A stretch of 31,664 nt of DNA, taken from an uncultured Comamonadaceae bacterium. GTDB taxonomy: Bacteria > Pseudomonadota > Gammaproteobacteria > Burkholderiales > Burkholderiaceae. Shown piece by piece: positions 11,319-19,020 of the stretch. The position numbers were made by a program, and so were the translations under genes. The stretch lies in assembly GCA_946482115.1 (NCBI GenBank), contig CAMLQP010000004.1:1-31664 (forward strand). Direction: 5' to 3'. Numbering within the stretch: the stretch's first letter is position 1; each line of letters opens with the position of its first letter. The notes under the pieces are model-generated. The model saw nothing but the letters and a program-made list of their open reading frames with translations, ran no database searches and was not told the origin of the DNA.

Positions 11319-11778
11319 ACACCCACACCAGCGCCGCCGTCATGGTGAGGTAGCGCAGGAACTTGCCGATGGCCATGTAGGCCACGCAGGGCCAGAACGG
11401 GAACTTCAGCCAGCCCGCCACCGCGCACAGCGGATCGCCCACGGCGGGCAGCCAGCTCAGCAGGCAGGCCTTGGGGCCGAAGCGCTGCAGCCACTCCAGC
11501 GCCCGCAGGTGGGTGGGCGAGCCGCGCGCGCGGTCGATGGCGCGGTGCGCCCCCAAGCCCATGGCCCAGCTGATGGCGCCGCCGAGGGTGTTGCCAGCGG
11601 TGGCCACCAGCACCGCGGGCCAGAACAGCTCCGGGTTGAGCTTCACCAGCCCGAACACCACCGGCTCCGAGCCCATGGGCAGCAGCGTGGCCGACACCAT
11701 GGCCACCACGAACACGGTGCTCAGGCCCACTTCGGGCAGGCTCAGGGTGGCCAGCAGGGCCTGCATCCACGCATCCAT
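11311..11778 (-). CDS. yqaA: YqaA-family inner-membrane protein (DedA/SNARE-associated superfamily)
   Basis: 155 residues with hydrophobic segments at about 18-40, 50-72, 100-122 and 130-154. The SEPVVFGLVKLNPELFWPAVLVATAGNTLGG stretch and the GDPLCAVAGWLKFPFWPCVAYMAIGKFLRY ending match YqaA-type members of the DedA/VTT superfamily, which carry conserved Gly and Arg residues in re-entrant loops. Such proteins take part in membrane homeostasis, with lipid scrambling or transport proposed for relatives; a specific role for this one is not known. It is convergent with the HTH-receiver gene (8-bp overlap) and divergent from dusB. Confidence 0.85.
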   Translation of the reverse strand: MDAWMQALLATLSLPEVGLSTVFVVAMVSATLLPMGSEPVVFGLVKLNPELFWPAVLVATAGNTLGGAISWAMGLGAHRAIDRARGSPTHLRALEWLQRFGPKACLLSWLPAVGDPLCAVAGWLKFPFWPCVAYMAIGKFLRYLTMTAALVWVFS

Positions 11779-11852
11779 AAGTGGGGCAGTATAGGCAGTG
11801 GCCGCCGGCTGTCGGCGGGCGCCGGGTTTCAGGGGCTGAAATGCCGGGGGGC

Positions 11853-11858
11853 TACAAT
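11853..11858 (+). promoter_or_regulatory. candidate -10 element (TACAAT) for dusB-fis-purH
   Basis: TACAAT in the context GCTACAATCGTGCCC lies about 80 bp before dusB. A start of transcription near 11865 would give a leader of roughly 70 bases carrying the hairpin at 11897-11931. The G-rich region upstream has no good -35 box. Confidence 0.5.
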
Positions 11859-11896
11859 CGTGCCCAATTTTTCAGCACACTGCCGACCCCCTCATC

Positions 11897-11931
11897 GCCC
11901 GGGCGCTGCCGCCGCGCCGAGGGCTTTTTTT
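11897..11931 (+). terminator. attenuator-like hairpin with T7 just before dusB
   Basis: GCCC (11897-11900) pairs with GGGC (11921-11924), and inside them GGCGC (11902-11906) pairs with GCGCC (11914-11918), with a TGCCGCC loop. Seven T residues follow at once (11925-11931), and the dusB ATG is at 11938. This has the shape of an intrinsic terminator placed in a leader, downstream of the likely promoter, so it may attenuate the operon. No leader peptide or antiterminator is obvious. Confidence 0.6.
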
Positions 11932-11937
11932 CCGCCC

Positions 11938-12945
11938 ATGTTCATCGGTCCCTACGCCTTGCCCAACCGGCTGTTCGTCGCCCCCATGGCGGGTGTGACG
12001 GACCGGCCGTTCCGCCGCCTGTGCAAGCGGCTGGGCGCGGGCTATGCGGTCAGCGAGATGGTGACCTCCCGGCCCGAGCTGCGCGACAGCCTCAAGACCT
12101 CGCGCCGGGCCAACCACGAAGGCGAGCAGGCGCCGATCGCGGTGCAGATCGCCGGCACTGACGCCGAGATGATGGCCGAGGCCGCCCGTTACAACATCGA
12201 CCGCGGCGCGCAGATCATCGACATCAACATGGGCTGCCCGGCCAAGAAGGTCTGCAACAAGTGGGCCGGCAGCGCGCTGATGCAGGACGAATCGCTGGCC
12301 ATCGAAATCGTCGAGGCCGTGGTGGCCGCCTGCGCGCCGCGCGGCGTGCCGGTCACGCTCAAGATGCGCACCGGCTGGTGCGCCCAGGCCAGAAACGCCC
12401 CGGTGCTGGCACGTGCGGCAGAAAGTGCCGGCATCGCCATGCTGACGGTGCACGGCCGCACCCGCGAGCAGGGCTACAAGGGTGTGGCCGAGCACGACAC
12501 CGTGGCCCATATCAAGTCGGTGCTGCGCATCCCCGTGGTGGCCAATGGCGACATCGACTCGCCCGAGAAGGCCCGCGAGGTGCTGGCCCGCACCGGAGCC
12601 GACGCCATCATGATCGGCCGCGCCGCGCAGGGCCGGCCCTGGCTGTTCCGCGAGATCGCGCACTACCTGGCAACCGGCACCCACCTCGCGCCGCCCACGG
12701 CCGCCGAACTGCGCGCCTGGCTGCTGGAGCACCTGGAAGACCACTACGCGCTCTATGGCGAGTACACCGGCGTGCGCACCGCGCGCAAGCACCTGGGCTG
12801 GTACGCCCGTGCGCTGCCCGGTGGCGCAGCCACCGCCGCCGCTTTTCGCGAACGCATCAATGCGCTGGAGAGCTGCGAGGCGCAGCTGCAGTGCGTCAAG
12901 GACCATTTCGACCGCCCACAAGAAGACTGGAAACTGGCTGCATGA
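11938..12945 (+). CDS. dusB: tRNA-dihydrouridine synthase B
   Basis: 335 residues. It is an FMN enzyme that reduces uridine to dihydrouridine in tRNA. The N-terminal TIM barrel opens with LPNRLFVAPMAGVTDRPFRRL. The catalytic cysteine is Cys100 in INMGCPAKKVCNKWAGSAL. FMN-binding parts VHGRTREQGYKG, VVANGDI and DAIMIGRAAQG follow, and the C-terminal helical tRNA-binding domain contains RTARKHLGWY. The frame is open upstream of the ATG, but MFIGPY is the normal beginning and the stretch before it forms the hairpin. No Shine-Dalgarno is visible. dusB followed by fis is an ancient arrangement shared with E. coli. Confidence 0.95.
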   Translation: MFIGPYALPNRLFVAPMAGVTDRPFRRLCKRLGAGYAVSEMVTSRPELRDSLKTSRRANHEGEQAPIAVQIAGTDAEMMAEAARYNIDRGAQIIDINMGCPAKKVCNKWAGSALMQDESLAIEIVEAVVAACAPRGVPVTLKMRTGWCAQARNAPVLARAAESAGIAMLTVHGRTREQGYKGVAEHDTVAHIKSVLRIPVVANGDIDSPEKAREVLARTGADAIMIGRAAQGRPWLFREIAHYLATGTHLAPPTAAELRAWLLEHLEDHYALYGEYTGVRTARKHLGWYARALPGGAATAAAFRERINALESCEAQLQCVKDHFDRPQEDWKLAA

Positions 12946-13006
12946 GCCCCCGCCCGGCCGCTCCGAAGGGGACTCCCGCCGCCATGCGCAGCACGAAGGT
13001 ATGTCA

Positions 13007-13252
13007 ATGAGCAAGAACCAGAACCTGCAGGACTGCGTGCGCAGCAACCTGTCGACCTATTTCAATGACCTCAGCGGCACCGAGCCGGCCAACCTGTACG
13101 ACATGCTCGTCCAGGCCGTCGAGAAACCCCTGCTCGAAGTGGTGATGGAGCAGGCGCAGCACAACCAGTCGCGCGCCGCGCAGTGGCTGGGCCTGAACCG
13201 CAACACGCTGCGCAAGAAACTGCTCGAGCACCAGCTCATCGACCGCACCTGA
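13007..13252 (+). CDS. fis: Fis-family nucleoid-associated DNA-binding protein
   Basis: 81 residues, slightly shorter than the 98 of E. coli Fis. The C-terminal helix-turn-helix is clear: [30 protein letters not shown] (about residues 47-76), nearly the Fis/NtrC-type consensus. The N-terminal half ([12 protein letters not shown]...[16 protein letters not shown]) supplies the dimer helix. Fis bends DNA and activates rRNA and many growth-phase promoters. GAAGG ends six bases before the ATG at 13007, whereas an in-frame ATG at 13001 would leave no spacing, so 13007 was chosen. Lies between dusB and purH, as in related betaproteobacteria. Confidence 0.95.
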   Translation: MSKNQNLQDCVRSNLSTYFNDLSGTEPANLYDMLVQAVEKPLLEVVMEQAQHNQSRAAQWLGLNRNTLRKKLLEHQLIDRT

Positions 13253-13277
13253 TTCCCAACCTCCGACCCTTCGCCCC

Positions 13278-14855
13278 ATGAAAGCTCTGATCTCGGTTTC
13301 CGACAAGACCGGCGTGCTCGAACTCGCCCAAGGCCTGCACGCGCTGGGCGTGCAACTGCTGTCCACTGGCGGCACCGCCAAGCTGCTGACCGACGCCGGC
13401 CTGCCCGTGACCGAGGTGGCCGACCACACCGGCTTTCCCGAGATGCTGGACGGCCGCGTCAAGACCCTGCACCCCAAGGTGCATGGCGGCCTGCTCGCGC
13501 GGCGCGACCTGCCGGCACACATGGCCTCGCTGAAAGAGCACGGCATCGCCACCATCGACCTGCTGGTCGTCAACCTCTACCCGTTCGAGGCCACCGTGGC
13601 CAGGCCCGGCTGCACCCTGGAGGACGCGATCGAGAACATCGACATCGGCGGCCCGGCCATGGTGCGCAGCGCAGCCAAGAACTGGCAGGACGTGGCGGTG
13701 CTGACCGACGCCTCGCAGTACGCGGGAGTTCTTGCAGAGCTGAAAGCCGGGGGCATCAGCAGGAAGACCCGTTTCGCGCTGTCGGTGGCCGCGTTCAACC
13801 GCATCGCCAACTACGACGCGGCCATCAGCAACTACCTGTCGGCCATCGCCGAAGACGGCAGCCACGCCGCCTTCTCGGGCCAGGCCAACAGCAACTTCGT
13901 CAAGCTGCAGGACCTGCGCTACGGCGAGAACCCGCACCAGGGCGCGGCCTTCTACCGCGACCTGTACCCCGCACCGGGTTCGCTGGTCACGGCGAAACAG
14001 CTGCAGGGCAAGGAGCTGTCCTACAACAACATTGCCGACGCCGACGCGGCGTGGGAGTGCGTCAAGAGTTTCGACGTGCCCGCCTGCGTGATCGTGAAGC
14101 ACGCGAACCCCTGCGGCGTGGCCATCGGCACCGACGCGCTGGCCGCCTACGGCAAGGCCTTCCAGACCGACCCGACCAGCGCTTTCGGCGGCATCATCGC
14201 CTTCAACTGCCCGGTGGACGGCGCGGCTGCGCAGGCCATCAGCAAGCAGTTCGTCGAGGTGCTGATGGCGCCCGCCTTCACGCCCGAGGCGCTGGCCGTG
14301 TTCCAGGCCAAGGCCAACGTGCGGGTGCTGGAGATCTCGCTGGCCGGCGTGAAGCGCGACGGCCAGACCGCCTGGGAGCGCGGCCTCAACTCGCACGACG
14401 TCAAGCGCGTGGGTTCGGGCCTGCTGATCCAGACCGCCGACAACCACGAGCTCAAGCGGGAAGACCTGAAGGTGGTGACGAAGCTGGCGCCCACCGCGCA
14501 GCAGATCGAAGACCTGCTGTTCGCCTGGAAGGTGGCCAAGTTCGTCAAGAGCAATGCCATCGTGTTCTGCAAGGACGGCATGACCATGGGCGTGGGCGCG
14601 GGCCAGATGAGCCGTCTCGACTCCGCCCGCATCGCCAGCATCAAGGCCGGCCACGCCAACCTGACGCTGGCGGGAACCGTGGTGGCCAGCGACGCCTTCT
14701 TCCCATTCCGCGACGGCCTGGACGTGGTGGTGGACGCCGGAGCGACCTGCGTCATCCAGCCGGGTGGCTCGATGCGCGACCAGGAAGTGATTGACGCCGC
14801 TAACGAGCGTGGCGTGGCCATGGTGTTCAGCGGCGTGCGCCACTTCCGCCACTGA
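13278..14855 (+). CDS. purH: bifunctional AICAR transformylase / IMP cyclohydrolase
   Basis: 525 residues, close to the 529 of E. coli. It catalyses the last two steps of IMP synthesis. The N-terminal methylglyoxal-synthase-like cyclohydrolase domain (about 1-150) has [41 protein letters not shown] and NLYPF. The C-terminal transformylase part has [16 protein letters not shown], the [11 protein letters not shown] motif with catalytic Lys-His, [10 protein letters not shown], and the final [30 protein letters not shown]. It lies 25 bp after fis with no separate promoter visible. A hairpin follows the stop. Confidence 0.98.
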   Translation: MKALISVSDKTGVLELAQGLHALGVQLLSTGGTAKLLTDAGLPVTEVADHTGFPEMLDGRVKTLHPKVHGGLLARRDLPAHMASLKEHGIATIDLLVVNLYPFEATVARPGCTLEDAIENIDIGGPAMVRSAAKNWQDVAVLTDASQYAGVLAELKAGGISRKTRFALSVAAFNRIANYDAAISNYLSAIAEDGSHAAFSGQANSNFVKLQDLRYGENPHQGAAFYRDLYPAPGSLVTAKQLQGKELSYNNIADADAAWECVKSFDVPACVIVKHANPCGVAIGTDALAAYGKAFQTDPTSAFGGIIAFNCPVDGAAAQAISKQFVEVLMAPAFTPEALAVFQAKANVRVLEISLAGVKRDGQTAWERGLNSHDVKRVGSGLLIQTADNHELKREDLKVVTKLAPTAQQIEDLLFAWKVAKFVKSNAIVFCKDGMTMGVGAGQMSRLDSARIASIKAGHANLTLAGTVVASDAFFPFRDGLDVVVDAGATCVIQPGGSMRDQEVIDAANERGVAMVFSGVRHFRH

Positions 14856-14876
14856 TCTGCCACTGACAGTCGGCCC

Positions 14877-14897
14877 ACCCCGCTCGGCGAGCGGGGT
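14877..14897 (+). terminator. hairpin terminator after purH
   Basis: A perfect 9-bp GC-rich stem ACCCCGCTC/GAGCGGGGT with a GGC loop lies 21 bp after the purH stop. The following ATCTCGATTTG has only a weak T run, so termination may be incomplete. Confidence 0.6.
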
Positions 14898-14924
14898 ATC
14901 TCGATTTGCTATATCAGCTAGCCG

Positions 14925-14930
14925 TATAAA
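14925..14930 (+). promoter_or_regulatory. candidate -10 element (TATAAA) for the iorAB-like operon
   Basis: TATAAA stands in an AT-rich island (TTGCTATATCAGC...GTATAAATGG) within the 168-bp gap, 94 bp before the first gene. TTGCTA at 14906-14911 is only 13 bp away, too close for a standard -35, so the box is weakly supported. Confidence 0.35.
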
Positions 14931-15023
14931 TGGCCCTGCCTCCCGGTGGGGTTGGCCAAGTCTCCCTGGTGAAACAGCATACTGAATGTGCGCCCAGTCG
15001 CATTCAAAAAACCAGGAGACAAC

Positions 15024-15485
15024 ATGATCCAGTTCACCCTCAACGGCAAACCCGTGAGCACCACGGCGGCGGCCGACAAGCCGCTGCTGTGGGTGCTGCG
15101 CGAAGACCTCCAGCTCACCGGCACCAAGTTCACCTGTGGCGTCGCCCAGTGTGGTGCCTGCACGGTGCACCTCAATGGATCGCCGACGCGGTCGTGCGTG
15201 TTGCCGGTCGCGGCGGCGGCCGGGGCCCAGGTCACCACCATCGAGGGGCTGGTGCAGACCCGAGAAGGCAAGGCCCTGCAGGACGCCTGGATCGCCGAGC
15301 AGGCACCCCAGTGCGGCTACTGCCAGTCAGGCCAGATGATGGCCGCAGCCGGCGTGCTCAAGGACGCGCGCGGTCCGCTGACGCGTGAGCAGGCCCTGGA
15401 GCGCATGAGCGGCAACCTCTGCCGTTGTGGCACCTACAACCAGATCGCCGCTGCGGTGGTCCGGGCCCAGAAGACCCTGGCCTGA
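15024..15485 (+). CDS. [2Fe-2S] subunit of a xanthine dehydrogenase-family molybdenum hydroxylase (IorA type)
   Basis: 153 residues from the ATG with AGGAG eight bases upstream. Two [2Fe-2S] sites are complete: the plant-ferredoxin type site with Cys38, 43, 46 and 58 (FTCGVAQCGACTVHLNG), and the helical-bundle site with Cys97, 100, 133 and 135 (QCGYCQSGQM and NLCRCGTYNQ). It carries electrons from the molybdenum centre of the next gene's product. Best match by layout is the small subunit of isoquinoline 1-oxidoreductase and related aldehyde oxidoreductases; there is no FAD subunit gene. The large subunit begins 14 bp downstream. Confidence 0.93.
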   Translation: MIQFTLNGKPVSTTAAADKPLLWVLREDLQLTGTKFTCGVAQCGACTVHLNGSPTRSCVLPVAAAAGAQVTTIEGLVQTREGKALQDAWIAEQAPQCGYCQSGQMMAAAGVLKDARGPLTREQALERMSGNLCRCGTYNQIAAAVVRAQKTLA

Positions 15486-15499
15486 AACGGGAGCCGACC

Positions 15500-17677
15500 A
15501 TGTCACATACGCTTGTCGATCCCGCCCTGTCCCGCCGCAGCTTCATCCTGGGCAGCGGCGCTTTCACCATCGGCCTGGGCCTCGGTGCCCTGGGGCCTGA
15601 CGCCGCGCGTGCACAGGCCGCCCCGGGCGGCTTCTCGCCGGTGGCCTGGGTGTCCATAGGCCCGGACAACATTGCGACCATCTATTCCCCCGGTGCCGAG
15701 ATGGGGCAGGGCACCATGACCGCCATCCCGCTGCTGCTGGCCGAGGACATGGAGCTTGACTGGAGCCGCGTGCGCGTGGTTCAGGCGCCGGCCGATGGAC
15801 GCCGCTTCGGCAACCCGCGTTTCGGCGGTGGCATGACCACTGGCGCCTCGCGCACGGTGCAGGGCTACTACGAGCCGGTCCGGCTGGCCGGCCTGCAGGC
15901 CAAGCTGGTGATGCTGGGCGCGGCCGCCCAGGCCTGGAACGTGCCCGTGGCCGAGCTGCGGGCCGAGAACAGCGCCGTGGTGCATGCGGCCACCAACCGC
16001 CGCATCACCTACGGCGAGCTGGCGCGCACGGCGGCCGTGCCGGCCGAGCTGCCCAAGGTGGACAAGGCCATGCTCAAGCCCATGGCCCAGTTCCGCCTGA
16101 TCGGCAAGGACGTGGGGCGCGTGGACCTGGCTGCCAAGACCAGTGGCACGGCGGTGTTCGGCATCGACGTGCGCCAGCCCGGTCAGCTGTATGCCAGCCT
16201 GTGGCCGGCGCCGGTGCAGGGCGAGAAGGCGGCGCGGGTGGACGATGCCGCCGCCAAGGCCGTGCCCGGCGTGAAGGCGGTGGTGGTCATACCGACCGGT
16301 GTCGCGGTGGTCGCCGATTCCTTCCACACCGCCCGCAAGGCGCGTGACCTGCTCAAAGTGGAGTGGACCACCGAGTCGCGCGCGCGTCGCTACGACTCCG
16401 ACGCCGTGATGCGAGAGTACGTGGCGCGTGCCGAGAACCTTTCGGATGCGGGTGTCACCTGGCACCAGCATGGCGACGCGGCACCGGCGATCGCCGGCGC
16501 GGCGCGCGTGTTCAAGGCCACCTACACCAGTGAACACGTGAACCAGTTCACCATGGAGCCCATGAACTGCACCGCCAGGGTGGATGGCGATCGCATCGAG
16601 CTGTGGGTGCCGTCCCAGACGGTACCGTTCGTGGTCGGTGGCGTGGCCGCGGCCGGTGGTTTCAAGCCGGAGAACATCAAGGTCAACATCACTCTGCTGG
16701 GTGGCGGGTACGGGCGCCGGGTCGAGGCCGAGTACGCGGTGGACGCGGCCCTGATCGCCAAGGCCGTGCCGGGTGTTCCGGTGCAGATGATCTGGACCCG
16801 CGAGGACGACTTCACCCGTGCCAAGCCGCGGCCCCTGACCGCGCAGCACCTGATCGCCGGCGTCAACGCCCGGGGCCGCATCGTGGGCCTGCAGCACCGT
16901 GTCACCGCCGAAGGGGTCTACGCGCGTGTGCTGCCGCCGGCCTTCCGCGCCAGCGGCAACAAGGACACGCCGGTCATGGAAGGCGCCGAAGGCGTCTACG
17001 ACTTCGGTGGCCACCTGGTGCAGCAGTGCCTGGAAGACCGGGGCATTGCCTGCAGCTTCTGGCGTGGCGTGGGACCGGGCTACCTCAAGTTCGCGATCGA
17101 GACCCTGATCGACGAAATCGCTGCCGCGCACAACCGCGACCCGCTGCAGGCCCGCCTGGAGCTGCTGGAGAAGTCACCCCGGGGCCAGGCGGTGCTGCGG
17201 GAGGTGGCGGCCATGGCCGGCTGGACCCGTCCCCGCCCGGCCGGCCGGGCCTTGGGGCTGGCGTTCTCGGACACCTGGAACTCCTTCATCGGCATGGTGG
17301 CCGAGGTCTCCATCGTCCAGGGGCGCCCGGTGGTGCACAAGCTCTGGGCCGCGGTCGATTGCGGCCACCCGCTGACCCCGCGCAACGTGCAGACCCAGAT
17401 CGAGGGCAGTGCCCTGTTCGGGCTGTCGGCGGCGCTGGGCGAACGACTGTCCTACAAAGGGGGCGAGGTGCAGGAAAAGAACCTGGGGGCTTACAACCTG
17501 CTGCGCGCGGCCGATGCGCCGGAGGTGGAGGTCAAGGTGATGCCCACCGACAACCACCCGGGGGGCATCGGCGAGGTGGGTCTGCCGCCGGTGGCGCCGG
17601 CCATCGCCAACGCGGTGGCCCGCCTGGGCGGCCGCCGCCTGCGCACCCTGCCTTTCCCGCCCGATGTGAGGGCCTGA
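15500..17677 (+). CDS. molybdopterin-binding subunit of a xanthine dehydrogenase-family enzyme (IorB type), Tat-exported
   Basis: 725 residues. A Tat signal opens it (SRRSFILGSG, Arg12-Arg13, hydrophobic stretch, ARAQA cleavage-like end), so the heterodimer probably works in the periplasm. Molybdopterin-contact motifs are present: GAEMGQGTMTAIP, QFTMEPMNCTARV, LLGGGYGRRVEAEY, and the C-terminal GGIGEVGLPPVAPAIANA with the catalytic Glu. This two-subunit type hydroxylates N-heterocycles or oxidises aldehydes; the substrate is unknown. No XdhC-like or cytochrome c gene is adjacent, so cofactor insertion and electron acceptor must come from elsewhere. The start is set by GGGAG and the Tat signal; an upstream open stretch overlaps the iorA-like gene. 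Confidence 0.92.
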   Translation: MSHTLVDPALSRRSFILGSGAFTIGLGLGALGPDAARAQAAPGGFSPVAWVSIGPDNIATIYSPGAEMGQGTMTAIPLLLAEDMELDWSRVRVVQAPADGRRFGNPRFGGGMTTGASRTVQGYYEPVRLAGLQAKLVMLGAAAQAWNVPVAELRAENSAVVHAATNRRITYGELARTAAVPAELPKVDKAMLKPMAQFRLIGKDVGRVDLAAKTSGTAVFGIDVRQPGQLYASLWPAPVQGEKAARVDDAAAKAVPGVKAVVVIPTGVAVVADSFHTARKARDLLKVEWTTESRARRYDSDAVMREYVARAENLSDAGVTWHQHGDAAPAIAGAARVFKATYTSEHVNQFTMEPMNCTARVDGDRIELWVPSQTVPFVVGGVAAAGGFKPENIKVNITLLGGGYGRRVEAEYAVDAALIAKAVPGVPVQMIWTREDDFTRAKPRPLTAQHLIAGVNARGRIVGLQHRVTAEGVYARVLPPAFRASGNKDTPVMEGAEGVYDFGGHLVQQCLEDRGIACSFWRGVGPGYLKFAIETLIDEIAAAHNRDPLQARLELLEKSPRGQAVLREVAAMAGWTRPRPAGRALGLAFSDTWNSFIGMVAEVSIVQGRPVVHKLWAAVDCGHPLTPRNVQTQIEGSALFGLSAALGERLSYKGGEVQEKNLGAYNLLRAADAPEVEVKVMPTDNHPGGIGEVGLPPVAPAIANAVARLGGRRLRTLPFPPDVRA

Positions 17678-17686
17678 TCGCCGCGT

Positions 17687-18442
17687 TCAGCGTCCGAACA
17701 GGAACACCGCAGGCCCCGACAGCGGCAACGCTGGCGGGGCCTTTTTCCATTGGCTCACCAGGGCGCTGTGCACGGCGGCCGAGGGCAGGGTGGCATTCAC
17801 CATCACCGCCAGCCGCGTGTGCGGGTGCAGGCCCTGCAGCAGGGCCTTGAGCAGCGCTTCGTTGCGGTAGGGCGTTTCGATGCAGATCTGCGTCTGCCCG
17901 CTCTTGAGGGCAAACGCTTCCAGCTCGCGCACGCGGCTGGTGCGGGCCGCCGCTTCCTGCGGCAGATAGCCCACGAAGGCGAAGTGCTGGCCGTTGAGGC
18001 CGCTGGCCGCGAGCGCCAGCATCAGCGAGATAGGGCCCACCAGCGGCACCACGCGCAGCCCCAGCTCGTGCGCCGCCCGCACCACCGAGGCGCCGGGGTC
18101 GGCGATCGCCGGCATGCCGGCCTCGCTGACCAGACCCACGTCGTGCCCCGACAAGGCGGGGGCCAGCAGCGGCTTGGCGTCGAAGCTGCCCGGGCCGTGG
18201 TCGCCCTTCTTGTGCACCTCGCGCGGCAGCTCCACGATCTGCTGCGCCTGCAGCGGCGCGGCCAGCGGGTGCGACTCGCCCACGCGCTTGAGGAAGGCGC
18301 GCGTGCTCTTGGCGTTCTCGGTGATCCAGTGCGTGAGCCGCGCGGCCTGGGACAGCGTGTGGGCCGGCAGGGCCGCGTCCAGGGGGGCGGGCTCCGTGCC
18401 GAAGTCCAGCGGCGTGGGTACGAGGTACAGCGCGCCTTTCAC
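17687..18442 (-). CDS. RsmI-like SAM-dependent methyltransferase (tetrapyrrole methylase fold)
   Basis: 251 residues from a GTG start that overlaps the yceF stop by 4 bp (VKGALYLVPTPL). Motifs follow RsmI: LYLVPTPLDFG at the start, VGLVSEAGMPAIADPGASVVRAAHELG, VVPLVGPISLMLALAASGLNG, FVGYLP and QICIETPYRNEALL. RsmI methylates the 2'-O of C1402 in 16S rRNA, but that enzyme is about 290 residues; this shorter form beside a YceF gene is a paralogue whose target is not established. A terminator for the opposite strand is encoded within its last 20 codons (17711-17746). A longer frame upstream overlaps yceF and was not used. Confidence 0.85.
   Translation of the reverse strand: MKGALYLVPTPLDFGTEPAPLDAALPAHTLSQAARLTHWITENAKSTRAFLKRVGESHPLAAPLQAQQIVELPREVHKKGDHGPGSFDAKPLLAPALSGHDVGLVSEAGMPAIADPGASVVRAAHELGLRVVPLVGPISLMLALAASGLNGQHFAFVGYLPQEAAARTSRVRELEAFALKSGQTQICIETPYRNEALLKALLQGLHPHTRLAVMVNATLPSAAVHSALVSQWKKAPPALPLSGPAVFLFGR
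17711..17746 (+). terminator. intrinsic terminator of the iorAB-like operon, inside the convergent gene
   Basis: AGGCCCCG (17711-17718) pairs with CGGGGCCT (17735-17742), and CAGCG with CGCTG inside, with a GCAA loop and one A/G mismatch. TTTT follows at 17743-17746 (five T counting the stem's last base). It lies 34 bp after the IorB-like stop. On the minus strand there is no T tract, so it acts one way only. The same bases encode the methyltransferase's C-terminal residues. Confidence 0.88.
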
Positions 18443-19020
18443 AGCAGCTTCACCCCGGCCGCACGCAGCAGCCGGCAGGTGCGGATCAGCGGCAGGCCCA
18501 CCAGCGCGGTCGGGTCGTCGTTGTCGATGCGCTCCAGCAGCGCGATGCCCAGGCCCTCGCTCTTGGCGCTGCCGGCGCAGTCGTAGGGCTGCTCGGCGCG
18601 CAGGTAGTGCTCGATCTCGGCATCCGTCAGGTCGCGGAACACCACGCGCACCGGCGCGAGATCGGCCTGTTCGAAACCGGTGGCCTGGCACACCACGGCC
18701 AGCGCGGTCTGGAAGATGACCGTGTGGCCGCGCATGGCGCGCAGCTGCTGCACCGCGCGCTCGTGCGTGCCGGGCTTGCCCAGCGGCGTGCCCGCCAGGT
18801 CGGCCACCTGGTCGCTGCCGATCACCACGGCGTCGGGGAACCGCGCCGCCACGGCACGCGCCTTGGCCAGGGCCAGGCGGCGCGCGATCTGCTCGGGCGT
18901 CTCGCCGCGCAACGGGGTTTCGTCGACGTCGGGTGCGGCGGTCTCGAACGGTATGCCGAGCCGACGCATCAGCTCCGCGCGGTAGCGCGAGGTGGACCCC
19001 AGAACGACCGTTCGGCTCAT
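18439..19020 (-). CDS. yceF: Maf-family nucleotide pyrophosphatase, YceF (7-methyl-GTP) type
   Basis: 193 residues. Maf proteins hydrolyse non-canonical nucleoside triphosphates. The N-terminal LGSTSRYRAELMRRL is the phosphate-binding loop; AAPDVDETPLRGETPEQ, VIGSDQVADL and CAGSAKSEGLGIALLERI follow, ending in DPTALVGLPLI. The SDQV and SAKSEG-type details match E. coli YceF, which acts on 7-methyl-GTP, more than YhdE. It would clear methylated nucleotides from RNA turnover. Both ends overlap neighbours by 4 bp, with the SDR upstream and the RsmI-like methyltransferase downstream, so the three are translationally coupled. Confidence 0.94.
   Translation of the reverse strand: MSRTVVLGSTSRYRAELMRRLGIPFETAAPDVDETPLRGETPEQIARRLALAKARAVAARFPDAVVIGSDQVADLAGTPLGKPGTHERAVQQLRAMRGHTVIFQTALAVVCQATGFEQADLAPVRVVFRDLTDAEIEHYLRAEQPYDCAGSAKSEGLGIALLERIDNDDPTALVGLPLIRTCRLLRAAGVKLL

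Noticed and set aside
11509..11937. N-terminal extension of DusB by the open frame upstream
   Set aside because: It would run across the yqaA-like gene and the hairpin; DusB proteins begin at the MFIGPY position.
14931..14958. A sigma-54 promoter (TGGCCC... region) before the iorA-like gene
   Set aside because: The TGGC is not followed by the required TTGC at the right spacing.
13236..15170. A 644-codon open frame antisense to purH and part of the iorA-like gene
   Set aside because: No domain, no start signal, and it crosses an intergenic hairpin; a shadow of purH.
17711..17746. The hairpin as terminator of the minus-strand yceF operon
   Set aside because: It lies inside the last gene of that operon and has no T tract on the minus strand, so it would only act on the plus strand.
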